DNA of 10,676 nucleotides, from NCBI GenBank assembly GCA_001787455.1, contig MFXA01000014.1:1-10676 (forward strand), read 5' to 3'. The stretch comes from Candidatus Peregrinibacteria bacterium RIFCSPLOWO2_01_FULL_39_12. GTDB lineage: Bacteria > Patescibacteriota > Gracilibacteria > UBA1369 > LOWO2-01-FULL-3. Positions 1 through 6,370 of the stretch are shown in pieces. The notes under the pieces are model-generated. The model did no database searches, was not told the origin of the DNA, and worked only from the letters and a program-made list of their open reading frames with translations. The position numbers and the translations under genes are program-made. Position 1 is the stretch's first letter, and each line of letters opens with the position of its first letter.

Positions 1-64
1 CGGCAGAATGCGCAGAATGAAAGTTTCTACTGCTGCTTTGAGGACGATGTGCAAGGTTAGATAG
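1..64 (+). CDS. rpmB: 3' end of ribosomal protein bL28 (partial)
   Basis: Only the last 20 codons are present, read from base 2 and ending at TAG (62-64). The tail GRMRRMKVSTAALRTMCKVR matches the end of bL28, a small protein of the 50S ribosomal subunit. Bacillus bL28, for example, ends with a basic stretch, then VSARALKSG and a few more residues; here the same pattern reads RRMKVSTAALRTM. The length left after the VSxxAL motif also fits a short bL28. The gene is convergent with the Cys-rich gene on the other strand, and only five bases separate the two stop codons. The identification rests on this short tail alone. A competing reading in frame 1 (ending 58-60) is also open but resembles nothing I know. 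Confidence 0.65.
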   Translation, partial: GRMRRMKVSTAALRTMCKVR

Positions 65-69
65 TTTTT

Positions 70-1743
70 CTATTCAATGGATTCCGTATAGCATTTTTCG
101 CAAAAGATTTTTTCGGAGCGTGCCGGCGAATAAGTTGTGACGATTTTTAATCCGCAATTCTGGCATTCTCTTTGGTAAAGGGTTCTTTGGTTTCTCATTT
201 TTGGTCTTTTTAAGTGGCGGCAGAGAAAGCAGTTGTGGGGGACTGGCATCCCTAATTTTTTTAAAAGTGAATATTCCTGTTTTGTGATTTTGTACGGTTT
301 GTCGCAATTTTTACATCGTAGAATTTGTTCGATTATTGTTTCTTTTGTTTCGTTGATTGTTTCAGGCGGGTTTTGAGTTTTTTTGTCGTGAGTGGCGTAT
401 TGATCCGTTTTATCCCGCCACCCATATCCTTGTTTTATAGCTTCTTCTTTTGTGAGAGGGAAATACCACTGTGCCATTGTTTCATTGTAAGCAAAACATG
501 ACATCTCTATTGGGAAAAATTCTCCGTATTCTTTTGTTTGGGTCATGTGAATTATTATGCGCGGGACAAGATCTTCATACTCATCTTTTGTGTATTGTTT
601 GTTCAGGATGCAATATTGTTTGTGGCGAAGTCCGATACATCCGAAAAGATTGCTGGAATGAGGGCAAAATGTGCAGTATTCGATGTCCGATTGGTTTCCC
701 AGCATGTGGTGTGAAAATTTTGAATTGAAAGCGTCGTATCCTAAAAATGCGCATTCGTACAACCTTTCTGCGTCGCCGCATTCTTGAATATCCATACAGT
801 TTTTTAAAGGATTGAACGCTTGATATACGTATCTGCAGTCCCATAAACCTCTGCTGTCAAAGCATATTTCTGCGTTTTTGCAGTTTGTAAGGTAGTCACC
901 TGTGACGTTTTCGTTTTGTACTCCGTGTATGTATTTCTGAGGATATTTCAGTTTTATTTCTTCAAACATTTTTTTTGCTGCCTCCAAATCCGAATAGGAT
1001 TTTAGGAACTCTAAAGCTTTTTTATATTCATCTTGAGATACTTTTTTGTTTTTGATGTAGAATTCTTTGTTTTTTAAATTACTGCACATAATGCAATGTT
1101 TGCATCCGATACAATTTTTAAGGAAGAAACTGTTTGAGCAGTTGTCGCAGTCCTGGCAGAAATAGCAGTTGTAGCATTTGTGGCTGTCTATACATTCAAA
1201 GCAGAGTTCGCATTTATCTATGCGGTAACATTCCATACAGCTTTCAGATTTATTTGTGCTGTAGGAATAATAGCAATCTCTATTGTGCTCGGAGTCGAAA
1301 ATCATGTAGCAGTCCTTGTTTTTGCCTGCGTAATTTGTGTAGTCGGAATTTTCGTCGTATTGGTAGTTTCCTTGAAGTGCCGGTCTTGGAACTTTTAATG
1401 ATAATTCTTGAAATTGTTCGAAAAACGGGCGATTGAAATCGTATTTTCTTCCGTATTCCATCGGATCCCAATCATCGCTGAACCAAGCATAACGGTCATA
1501 TACTTTATACTGCGATTCCGGATGGTGATTGGAAATCATTTCCTTTCCGGTCAGATCACATTTTCTTTTGTATAAAAAGAGTTGGTTGCCTTGTGCCAGT
1601 CGGCGTTTTTCTCTGCAATCAGGGCAAAGTGTTGGTGGCGGGATTTTGTATTTTTTGTTTTTAATAACGGTTGCCGCATCATCTAAAAATTCCAGGTCTT
1701 TTTGAGTCACTGTGAATTCCGATTTGCAGGAGTTGCATTTCAT
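70..1743 (-). CDS. Cys-rich zinc-ribbon protein, CPR-type (557 aa)
   Basis: No function is known to me. Similar proteins are widespread in Patescibacteria, often under the unfounded name 'caib/baif family protein'. The sequence has 40 cysteines. An N-terminal module carries C3xxC6 and C40xxC43, then NQLFLYKRKCDLTGK (53-67). The C-terminus repeats the theme with C477xxC480, C505xxC508, NQRTLYQREC (518-527), C530 and C548xxC551, so probable zinc ribbons bracket the protein. Residues 145-220 are a dense CxxC array, possibly a metal-rich solenoid. The stretch GCxxCxxCxNLKNKxFYIKNK...DEY near 211-240 recurs as GCIGLRHKQYCILNKQYTKDEY (368-389, described in parts), an internal duplication. There is no signal peptide or membrane segment, so it is probably cytoplasmic, perhaps binding nucleic acid. 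The ATG start lies six bases after an extended -10 box. Confidence 0.85.
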   Translation of the reverse strand: MKCNSCKSEFTVTQKDLEFLDDAATVIKNKKYKIPPPTLCPDCREKRRLAQGNQLFLYKRKCDLTGKEMISNHHPESQYKVYDRYAWFSDDWDPMEYGRKYDFNRPFFEQFQELSLKVPRPALQGNYQYDENSDYTNYAGKNKDCYMIFDSEHNRDCYYSYSTNKSESCMECYRIDKCELCFECIDSHKCYNCYFCQDCDNCSNSFFLKNCIGCKHCIMCSNLKNKEFYIKNKKVSQDEYKKALEFLKSYSDLEAAKKMFEEIKLKYPQKYIHGVQNENVTGDYLTNCKNAEICFDSRGLWDCRYVYQAFNPLKNCMDIQECGDAERLYECAFLGYDAFNSKFSHHMLGNQSDIEYCTFCPHSSNLFGCIGLRHKQYCILNKQYTKDEYEDLVPRIIIHMTQTKEYGEFFPIEMSCFAYNETMAQWYFPLTKEEAIKQGYGWRDKTDQYATHDKKTQNPPETINETKETIIEQILRCKNCDKPYKITKQEYSLLKKLGMPVPHNCFLCRHLKRPKMRNQRTLYQRECQNCGLKIVTTYSPARSEKIFCEKCYTESIE

Positions 1744-1749
1744 GGATTT

Positions 1750-1778
1750 TTTATAGCATGGATGTTTGTTTTTGAAAA
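1750..1778 (-). promoter_or_regulatory. Promoter of the Cys-rich gene (extended -10, leaderless)
   Basis: On the minus strand TGC-TATAAA (1758-1750) is an extended -10 element. A TTTTCA box (1778-1773, 4 of 6 matches to TTGACA) lies upstream at a 17 bp spacing. Only AAATCC separates the -10 from the ATG at 1743, so transcription would start at or next to the A of the start codon. Confidence 0.6.
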
Positions 1779-1787
1779 TGGTATAAT
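1779..1787 (+). promoter_or_regulatory. Extended -10 promoter of the MgtC/DUF4010 gene (leaderless)
   Basis: TGG-TATAAT gives a full-consensus -10 with the TGn extension. The box at the expected -35 place (TGGATG, 1759-1764) is weak, as is usual for extended -10 promoters. Six bases (GTTCAG) separate the -10 from the ATG at 1794, so the mRNA probably begins at the start codon. Confidence 0.65.
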
Positions 1788-1793
1788 GTTCAG

Positions 1794-3059
1794 ATGGATC
1801 TCAGTATTTTCCAACAGTTAGGTGTGGCTCTTGCGCTGGCAAGTTTAATAGGACTGGAAAGGGAGCGCACGTATCAACTTGGTCATTATGATGACTTTGC
1901 TGGCGTAAGAACTTTTGCTCTTATCGGTTTGCTTGGTTCGTTGTCGTATATTCTTTCTTCATATTCCACGATTGTTTTTGCTTTAATTACTGCGGGATTT
2001 CTTGTTCTGGTTGTTATGGCGTATTTTTTAACAGGCAGAGGCTCGGAAAATTCAGGCGGTGGCGTAGGAATGACTTCGGAAATAGCGGCGGTTTTAGTCT
2101 ATATTATTGGTATTTTAAGCGGAATGGGGCAGTATTTGCTTGCAACTGTTGTTGCCTTGACTGTTCTTTCTGTTTTGTATTTTAAGGATGTTTTGCATCG
2201 TTGGGCCAAGCAGTTAGAAAATCGTGAGTTTGTTTCGACTATTCAATTTATGATTATTGCTTTTGTGGTGCTGCCTCTTTTGCCTAATCAAAGCTACGGG
2301 CCTTATGATTTTTTCAATCCTTATGTTGTGTGGCTTATGATTGTGTTTATTTCAGGGCTGTCCTTTTTAAGCTATATAGCGATTAAGGCGTTTGGCGCAA
2401 AACGGGGGATTTCCGTAATCGGATTTTTAGCGGGTTTTATTTCCAGCACCGCCTTGGCTTTCAGTTTTTCCGCTGAAAGCAAAAAAAATCCTACAGTTGT
2501 GAATCCTTATGCTTTTGCTGTTGCAATTGCCGGAAGCGCAATGTTTTTCAGGGTTTTGATAGAAATTTATGTTTTAAACAGTGAACTGGCGGGGAAGTTG
2601 CTTATCCCTATGATTTCCATGGGTGCCGCCGGTATTCTTGGCGCTGTTTTTCTTTTGTTGAAGAAGGAAAAAGTTCCTGAAGATATTGGAAGGAGGATGC
2701 TTGAACTTAAAAGTCCATTCAGTCTTAAGCCCGCTTTGAAAATCGGAATTTTATTTGCCGTTGTTATGCTTGCGTCAAAATTTGCCGCTTCCGCGATTGG
2801 GGACAGAGGTATTTATTTGACCAGTTTTATTTCCGGATTTATGGATGTTGATGCTATTGCTGTTTCGATGGCAAATATGGCCAAGGATGGATTTATGCAG
2901 AAACAGGCTGTTATTTCTATTATGATTGTTGTTTTGACCAACACTTTTTCCAAAGCCGCCATATTTTTTATCTTTGGAAACAGGAAGGTTGCGCTGAAGA
3001 TTGCGGCTGTGTTTTCTTTTGTGTTTTTAGCTGGATTCGTTACCGCAATGCTGGGATAA
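1794..3059 (+). CDS. MgtC/SapB-like, DUF4010 membrane protein (421 aa)
   Basis: This is a polytopic inner-membrane protein with about a dozen hydrophobic helices. The N-terminal part has the MgtC/SapB signature: GLERER (20-25) after the first helix, then AGVRTFALIGLLGSL (36-50). The second half matches the DUF4010 type: GLSFLSYIAIKAFGAKRG (188-205), GFLAGFISSTA (210-220), and near the end TSFISGFMDVDAIAVSMA (343-360). Full-length proteins of this family are about 420 residues, so it appears complete. MgtC proteins affect magnesium stress and ATP synthase activity in pathogens, but the DUF4010 fusion type has no settled function, so transport or regulation is inference. The ATG start is fixed by the -10 box six bases upstream, which leaves no room for a leader. 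No terminator is visible before the next promoter at 3075. Confidence 0.88.
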   Translation: MDLSIFQQLGVALALASLIGLERERTYQLGHYDDFAGVRTFALIGLLGSLSYILSSYSTIVFALITAGFLVLVVMAYFLTGRGSENSGGGVGMTSEIAAVLVYIIGILSGMGQYLLATVVALTVLSVLYFKDVLHRWAKQLENREFVSTIQFMIIAFVVLPLLPNQSYGPYDFFNPYVVWLMIVFISGLSFLSYIAIKAFGAKRGISVIGFLAGFISSTALAFSFSAESKKNPTVVNPYAFAVAIAGSAMFFRVLIEIYVLNSELAGKLLIPMISMGAAGILGAVFLLLKKEKVPEDIGRRMLELKSPFSLKPALKIGILFAVVMLASKFAASAIGDRGIYLTSFISGFMDVDAIAVSMANMAKDGFMQKQAVISIMIVVLTNTFSKAAIFFIFGNRKVALKIAAVFSFVFLAGFVTAMLG

Positions 3060-3074
3060 TTATCTCTTTTTGGC

Positions 3075-3104
3075 TTGACACAGACCAGAATGTTTGTTTA
3101 TACT
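3075..3104 (+). promoter_or_regulatory. Sigma70-type promoter of the small lipoprotein gene
   Basis: TTGACA (3075-3080, perfect -35) and TATACT (3099-3104, 5 of 6) are spaced 18 bp apart. The predicted start near 3111 gives a leader of about 30 nt to the ATG at 3141. This separates the lipoprotein gene from the membrane-protein gene upstream. Confidence 0.75.
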
Positions 3105-3140
3105 TGTAACTTGAGTTTATTAATTTTTAACTGTTAAATT

Positions 3141-3635
3141 ATGGGAAGAGGTGGACTTTTAGCATTTACGGCGGTTTTAGCTTCATGTGCATCTGCGCCC
3201 CATGTTGCAGAAAAGAATCTTGGTTCTGATGGAGAAGATGTTTTGATTATGATGGAGAGAGCGCGAAGAAAAGCATTGCTTACTCTTTTACCTAGTGAAA
3301 CATATCCGCATGAGGGAAGACAACCTGGTGATGGTAGTTTTATTAGATGTGAAGAAGTTGATATTGGAGAGTTGGAACAAGATCGATGTTCTGTACTGGA
3401 AAGTGTTGCGGCTGAGGCATGTGCGCGGGCGGCTCGTGTTTTTTGTACAGGAGCTCCAAGTATTACCGAACGGCAAGTCGGTAGGTCTGTTGTTGGAGCT
3501 GGAAAAGTTAAGACTGACTGTGTCCAGGAAACTCCTGCCGGCAGAAAATTTGGGACTTTATTTTGCAGATCTAAAGCTGGCACCCATGGTAGCAAGGCTG
3601 TTGTATGTACCTCTGTTGAACACAATGTTGAGTAA
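3141..3635 (+). CDS. Small Cys-containing lipoprotein, unknown function (164 aa)
   Basis: I do not recognise the family. The N-terminus is a short lipoprotein signal: Met-Gly-Arg, a hydrophobic stretch GGLLAFTAV, then the lipobox LASC with Cys16 as the predicted lipidated residue. The mature part (about 148 residues) has seven further cysteines (70, 83, 94, 102, 127, 142, 156), enough for three disulphides in an extracytoplasmic protein. It is rich in charged residues and has no other membrane segment. Residues 35-50 (LIMMERARRKALLTLL) could form an amphipathic helix. A near-consensus promoter sits about 37 bases upstream of the ATG, supporting this strand over a similarly long open frame on the opposite strand. 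There is no Shine-Dalgarno sequence: the bases before the ATG are AACTGTTAAATT. It is probably monocistronic, although no terminator was found after it. Confidence 0.65.
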   Translation: MGRGGLLAFTAVLASCASAPHVAEKNLGSDGEDVLIMMERARRKALLTLLPSETYPHEGRQPGDGSFIRCEEVDIGELEQDRCSVLESVAAEACARAARVFCTGAPSITERQVGRSVVGAGKVKTDCVQETPAGRKFGTLFCRSKAGTHGSKAVVCTSVEHNVE

Positions 3636-3839
3636 TATTAACTTGAGGTTTTTCGGAATTCACGGGAATATAAAACTGTTTTAGGCGCAAGGCGAATATT
3701 AGTTGTAGAAATTTTCGACAGCGAAGGATTTTTAATAGATTGCCGAAGTTTCCTACAAGGTTTAAATGAGTAAAATTTCAGCTTGATAACTTCCCGCTAT
3801 CTTTGTATTTGTTATATATTATTTTATATATTTTTATAT
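3636..3839 (+). promoter_or_regulatory. Gap before glnA: candidate folded leader and AT-rich promoter
   Basis: No gene is visible in these 204 bases. TTGTAG (3703-3708) can pair with CTACAA (3753-3758), extended by AAA/TTT across a bulged C. TTCG (3714-3717) can pair with CGAA (3722-3725) inside it. A wider inverted pair, GAAATTTT (3708-3715) and AAAATTTC (3772-3779), competes with the first stem. After this comes a very AT-rich tract (3806-3839) with several possible -10 boxes, such as TG-T-TATATA (3810-3818) and TATATT (3827-3832). No clear -35 accompanies them. The fold would lie in the mRNA only if transcription starts upstream of about 3700, which I cannot show. It does not resemble the known glutamine riboswitch. 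Confidence 0.35.
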
Positions 3840-5372
3840 ATGGATGATGCAGTTTTAACAAAGACCGTTGCTTATGACCGTATGGTAAAAGGACATGAGC
3901 GTGAATTTACAGATCCTATATTAAAAAGTCCCGAGCATCTTCTTGATTTAACTTATGCGGAACTTGAGGAGCGCAATCTTGAAGTGAAAAGAAGAAGGTT
4001 GAATGGTGTTGCAAGCGATGAAATGAAGGTCGAGTTTTTGAAATATCTTGCCGAGGAGAAAGGGATTAAGGCTGTGACGGTTTGTTTTACCGATCTTGAG
4101 GGGAAATTGCATGCTTTGGATTATGATAAAAAATTTGTTTTGGGTTCCGAGGATAATCTTACCTTTGACGGGTCTTCCATAAAGGGGTTTACGATACAGA
4201 GCCAATCGGATTTAAGGCTTACGGTTGATTGGACAAGTTTTAGATGGGTTCCGTCAGATATGTTTGGTGCGGGCAAAGTTTTAGTGTTTGCGAATGTTTG
4301 CGATAAGGACGGAACTTTTTACGCTTCCGATTTTCGATCGAATTTAATGGGTTTATGCAATGATTTGAGAAGCAAGCATGGGATAACTGTAAATGTCGCT
4401 CCGGAAATCGAGGGGTTTTTATTTAAAGATGTAAAAGCGGAACAAGCTTTTGATGAAAAGAAGGGGTTTGAACTTGCTACAATGAGCGGGTATTTCAGCT
4501 CTCTTCCACGCGATATATTAAGAGTGTTTATTGATAAATTCGCCGAGGTTCAAAGGGCTCTAGGTTTTGAAAATGAAAAGGATCATCCGGAAGTTGCGCC
4601 CGCGCAGTTTGAATTGAATTTTAAGTATTCTTCCGCGCTTGATACTGCCGATCAAATACAGCTTTATAAGTTTCTTGCCAGACAGGTTGCGAACGCTATG
4701 GGATACACCGCCTGTTTTTTGCCAAAGCCCGTTCAGGGATTGAACGGTACCGGAATGCACACGAATATGTCTTTATCCAAGAATGGAAAAAATATGTTTT
4801 ATGATGTTGCCGGTGAAAATAAAATTTCCGAATCGGCAAGAAAATTTCTTACTTCAATTTTATATTACGCAAACGATCTTTGTATCGTTATGAATTCAAG
4901 TGTGAATGCTTACCGCAGGCTTGATCCGGCTTTTGAGGCTCCAAATGAAATAAAAGTTTCTCCGGTTGATCGCGGGTCTATGATTCGTATTCCTATCGGA
5001 AATGAAAGGAGCGCAAGAATTGAAGTCAGAACGGTTGCTCCGGATGCTAATCCATATCTTTGTATTCATACTTTAATATGTGCAGGGTTTGCTGGAATGA
5101 ATGCTTCTTCTGAAGAATATGAAAAAATGGCGAAGAAGGTTTATGGTAAGAAAGTTGAAAAGCTCCCCGGGAATATTTATGACGCGCTGGATTATTTTGA
5201 GAAGAGCAAGTTTATGTCAGAAATTTTGGGGGATGAAAATTTGGAGAAATTCGCCTATTTAAAAAGGAAGGCTGCCGACAGGTCGCCGCGTGTGCTTGGG
5301 ACTAAGGTTAAATCTGGTGAAATTTTATATCATCACGAAGTTACCAATCAGTTGATTTGGGCGGATTTTTGA
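3840..5372 (+). CDS. glnA: Glutamine synthetase, type I (GSI-alpha-like, 510 aa)
   Basis: Makes glutamine from glutamate, ammonia and ATP in the cytoplasm; family members form dodecamers. The active-site set is complete: FDGSS (109-113), PEIEG with E189/E191, HPEVAP with E251, QFELNF with E258, NGTGMHTN with H307, NAYRRLDPAFEAP (356-368), DRGSMIRIP with R378/R383, and ARIEVR with R393, E395 and R397, followed by DANPYL. The adenylylation loop (NLYDLPPEE in E. coli) is absent. KLPGNIYDALDYFEKSKF takes its place, as in the alpha subtype. About 55 charged residues precede the usual first domain (MKVEFLKYLAEEKGIKAV), longer than normal, and the C-terminus ends in an unusual tail (LYHHEVTNQLIWADF). 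ATG 3840 was chosen: a frame from TTG 3783 would add 19 hydrophobic residues, which makes no sense for this enzyme. No Shine-Dalgarno sequence is present. Confidence 0.93.
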   Translation: MDDAVLTKTVAYDRMVKGHEREFTDPILKSPEHLLDLTYAELEERNLEVKRRRLNGVASDEMKVEFLKYLAEEKGIKAVTVCFTDLEGKLHALDYDKKFVLGSEDNLTFDGSSIKGFTIQSQSDLRLTVDWTSFRWVPSDMFGAGKVLVFANVCDKDGTFYASDFRSNLMGLCNDLRSKHGITVNVAPEIEGFLFKDVKAEQAFDEKKGFELATMSGYFSSLPRDILRVFIDKFAEVQRALGFENEKDHPEVAPAQFELNFKYSSALDTADQIQLYKFLARQVANAMGYTACFLPKPVQGLNGTGMHTNMSLSKNGKNMFYDVAGENKISESARKFLTSILYYANDLCIVMNSSVNAYRRLDPAFEAPNEIKVSPVDRGSMIRIPIGNERSARIEVRTVAPDANPYLCIHTLICAGFAGMNASSEEYEKMAKKVYGKKVEKLPGNIYDALDYFEKSKFMSEILGDENLEKFAYLKRKAADRSPRVLGTKVKSGEILYHHEVTNQLIWADF

Positions 5373-5388
5373 TGGTATTCTTAGATTG

Positions 5389-5946
5389 ATGGTACTGCTT
5401 AGATCTTTAAATCTGCCGATGGGGGAGCATGCTAAAAATTTTTCTTTGAAAGGTGTTGATGAAAAGTTTTACAGCCTTGCGGAGTTTTCCGGCGCAAAAA
5501 TTTTAGTGATTGTTTTTATGTGCAATCATTGTCCTTATGTGCAGGCGGTTTGGGGCAGGCTTAATAAATTACAGGAAAGATTTTTGAAAGATAGTGTTCA
5601 GTTTGTTGGGATAAATCCCAACTTAAATCCTGATTATGAAGAAGAAACTTTTGAGAAGATGCAGGAATATTATAAAAAGTTTCATATGAATTTTCCGTAT
5701 TTGCAGGATGATACGCAAAATACTGCGCGCGAATATAAAGCCCAATGTACGCCTGATATTTATGTTTTTGATAATGGGCGGAAGTTGGTTTATCATGGAA
5801 GGATTGATGACAGCTGGCAGGATGAAAGCAAGGTTACTAAGCAAGAACTCGCGGAGGCTCTTTTAGCTTTAATAAAAGGTGAAAAGGTTTTGGGCGTGCA
5901 AAATCTTTCAATAGGATGTTCAATTAAGTGGAAGAAATTTTGCTGA
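5389..5946 (+). CDS. Thioredoxin-like redoxin protein with CNHC site (185 aa)
   Basis: A soluble thiol-disulphide or peroxiredoxin-like protein of the AhpC/TSA-redoxin fold. LNLPMGEHAKNFSL (7-20) is the family opening. After strand ILVIVFM comes the redox motif C45-N-H-C48-PYV, and CTPDIYVFD carries the cis-proline. The C-terminal SIGCSIKWK is typical of this thioredoxin subfamily, known mainly as conserved 'thioredoxin family protein'; its substrate is unknown. There is no signal peptide. The gene begins 16 bases after the glutamine synthetase stop with no promoter between, so the two are probably one transcript. A TTG lies directly before the ATG; starting at Met11 (5419) would cut the conserved opening. 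The last codons (Lys-Phe-Cys-stop) lie within a 23-bp palindrome, with TGA at its centre, so the end of the protein may have been reshaped by that repeat. Confidence 0.85.
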   Translation: MVLLRSLNLPMGEHAKNFSLKGVDEKFYSLAEFSGAKILVIVFMCNHCPYVQAVWGRLNKLQERFLKDSVQFVGINPNLNPDYEEETFEKMQEYYKKFHMNFPYLQDDTQNTAREYKAQCTPDIYVFDNGRKLVYHGRIDDSWQDESKVTKQELAEALLALIKGEKVLGVQNLSIGCSIKWKKFC

Positions 5947-5956
5947 GCAAAATTTC
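5934..5956. repeat. 23-bp palindrome, copy 1
   Basis: Perfect inverted repeat with arms GAAATTTTGCT and AGCAAAATTTC around a single G. It overlaps the 3' end of the thioredoxin-like gene, whose TGA stop is at the centre. It is identical, base for base, to the copy at 6009-6031. Confidence 0.85.
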
Positions 5957-5963
5957 CAAAAGG

Positions 5964-5998
5964 AAAACTCCCCATCTAAAGACAGGGAGTTTTTTAAT
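5964..5998 (+). terminator. Rho-independent terminator after the glnA-thioredoxin pair
   Basis: AAAACTCCC (5964-5972) pairs with GGGAGTTTT (5985-5993) over a 12-base loop, followed on the plus strand by more T residues. The other strand reads TTTTCCTTTT after the stem, so it may also stop transcripts of the convergent 71-residue gene. Confidence 0.85.
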
Positions 5999-6008
5999 CA
6001 TTTATGAG

Positions 6009-6031
6009 GAAATTTTGCTGAGCAAAATTTC
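6009..6031. repeat. 23-bp palindrome, copy 2
   Basis: Second identical copy, 75 bases from the first. Its last base is the final base of the TAG stop codon of the minus-strand 71-residue gene. The two copies therefore touch the stop codons of two convergent genes and enclose the terminator between them. Confidence 0.85.
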
Positions 6032-6246
6032 TATTTCTTAGTTTTTCCTTTTACTAATGGAAGACCTGTTCTTTTGCTTTCTACAACTGACTTTCCTTCT
6101 GGAAGTTCATCAAGTGCACCCGGTTTTACCTGTCGTGCGAAGTAGTAAATGACCTGTTTTCTGCCGCCTCTCAAAGTTACATTTTTTGAGTGGAGGTAGT
6201 AAGTCTGGCCTTTGCTGTTCTTGTGAGAGTATGCCATAGTTGACAT
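6031..6246 (-). CDS. Conserved small basic protein, YSHKNSKG type (71 aa)
   Basis: Conserved hypothetical protein. I recognise the pattern MAYSHKNSKGQTYYLHSKNV, TLRGGRKQVIYYFARQ, then ALDELPEGKSVVESKRTGLP and a Lys-rich end. Similar short proteins are common in CPR and some other bacteria; no function is established. The composition (many Lys/Arg, short strand-like segments, TLRGGRK loop) would suit a small nucleic-acid- or ribosome-associated protein, but that is inference. There is no membrane segment or Cys. ATG 6246 and ATG 6237 are both possible; the second (MAYSHKN) matches the usual family start better. No Shine-Dalgarno sequence precedes either. The gene has its own promoter at 6268-6296 and converges on the thioredoxin-like gene across the palindrome-terminator cassette. 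Confidence 0.85.
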   Translation of the reverse strand: MSTMAYSHKNSKGQTYYLHSKNVTLRGGRKQVIYYFARQVKPGALDELPEGKSVVESKRTGLPLVKGKTKK

Positions 6247-6267
6247 GGTTAATAAAATGTTGGTTTA

Positions 6268-6296
6268 AAGATATCAAGTTCCGTATCTATAGTCAA
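6268..6296 (-). promoter_or_regulatory. Promoter of the 71-residue protein gene
   Basis: On the minus strand TTGACT (6296-6291) and TATCTT (6273-6268) are exactly 17 bp apart. The predicted start lies about 15 nt before the ATG at 6246. Confidence 0.65.
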
Positions 6297-6312
6297 GAGG
6301 TTTTTCAGATTT

Positions 6313-6344
6313 AAAAAATGCCCCTTTTTTTGGGGCATTTTTTT
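6313..6344 (-). terminator. Strong bidirectional-looking terminator after the Lys-rich gene
   Basis: AAAAAATGCCCC (6313-6324) and GGGGCATTTTTT (6332-6343) form a perfect 12-bp stem with a 7-base loop. T-runs occur on both strands. It lies 27 bases beyond the stop of the minus-strand 35-residue gene and insulates the next minus-strand promoter at 6268-6296. Confidence 0.88.
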
Positions 6345-6370
6345 GAGTCTTCGCAAAGTCAAAAGAAAAT

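Noticed and set aside
1..60. Frame-1 reading at the left edge ending at TAG 58-60
   Set aside because: Frame 2 matches the end of bL28 (VSxxALRT); frame 1 resembles nothing.
1134..1436. Plus-strand frames inside the Cys-rich gene
   Set aside because: They are shadows of the Cys-rich coding strand, with Cys/Ser codons arising from its repetitive codon pattern.
3134..3625. 163-residue open frame on the minus strand opposite the small lipoprotein
   Set aside because: It has no promoter or signal features, while the plus frame has a near-consensus promoter and a lipobox. It is the shadow of that gene.
3783..3839. TTG start that would give glutamine synthetase 19 extra hydrophobic residues
   Set aside because: A membrane-like leader does not fit a cytosolic dodecamer, and the tract is simple AT-rich promoter-like DNA. 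ATG 3840 is preferred.
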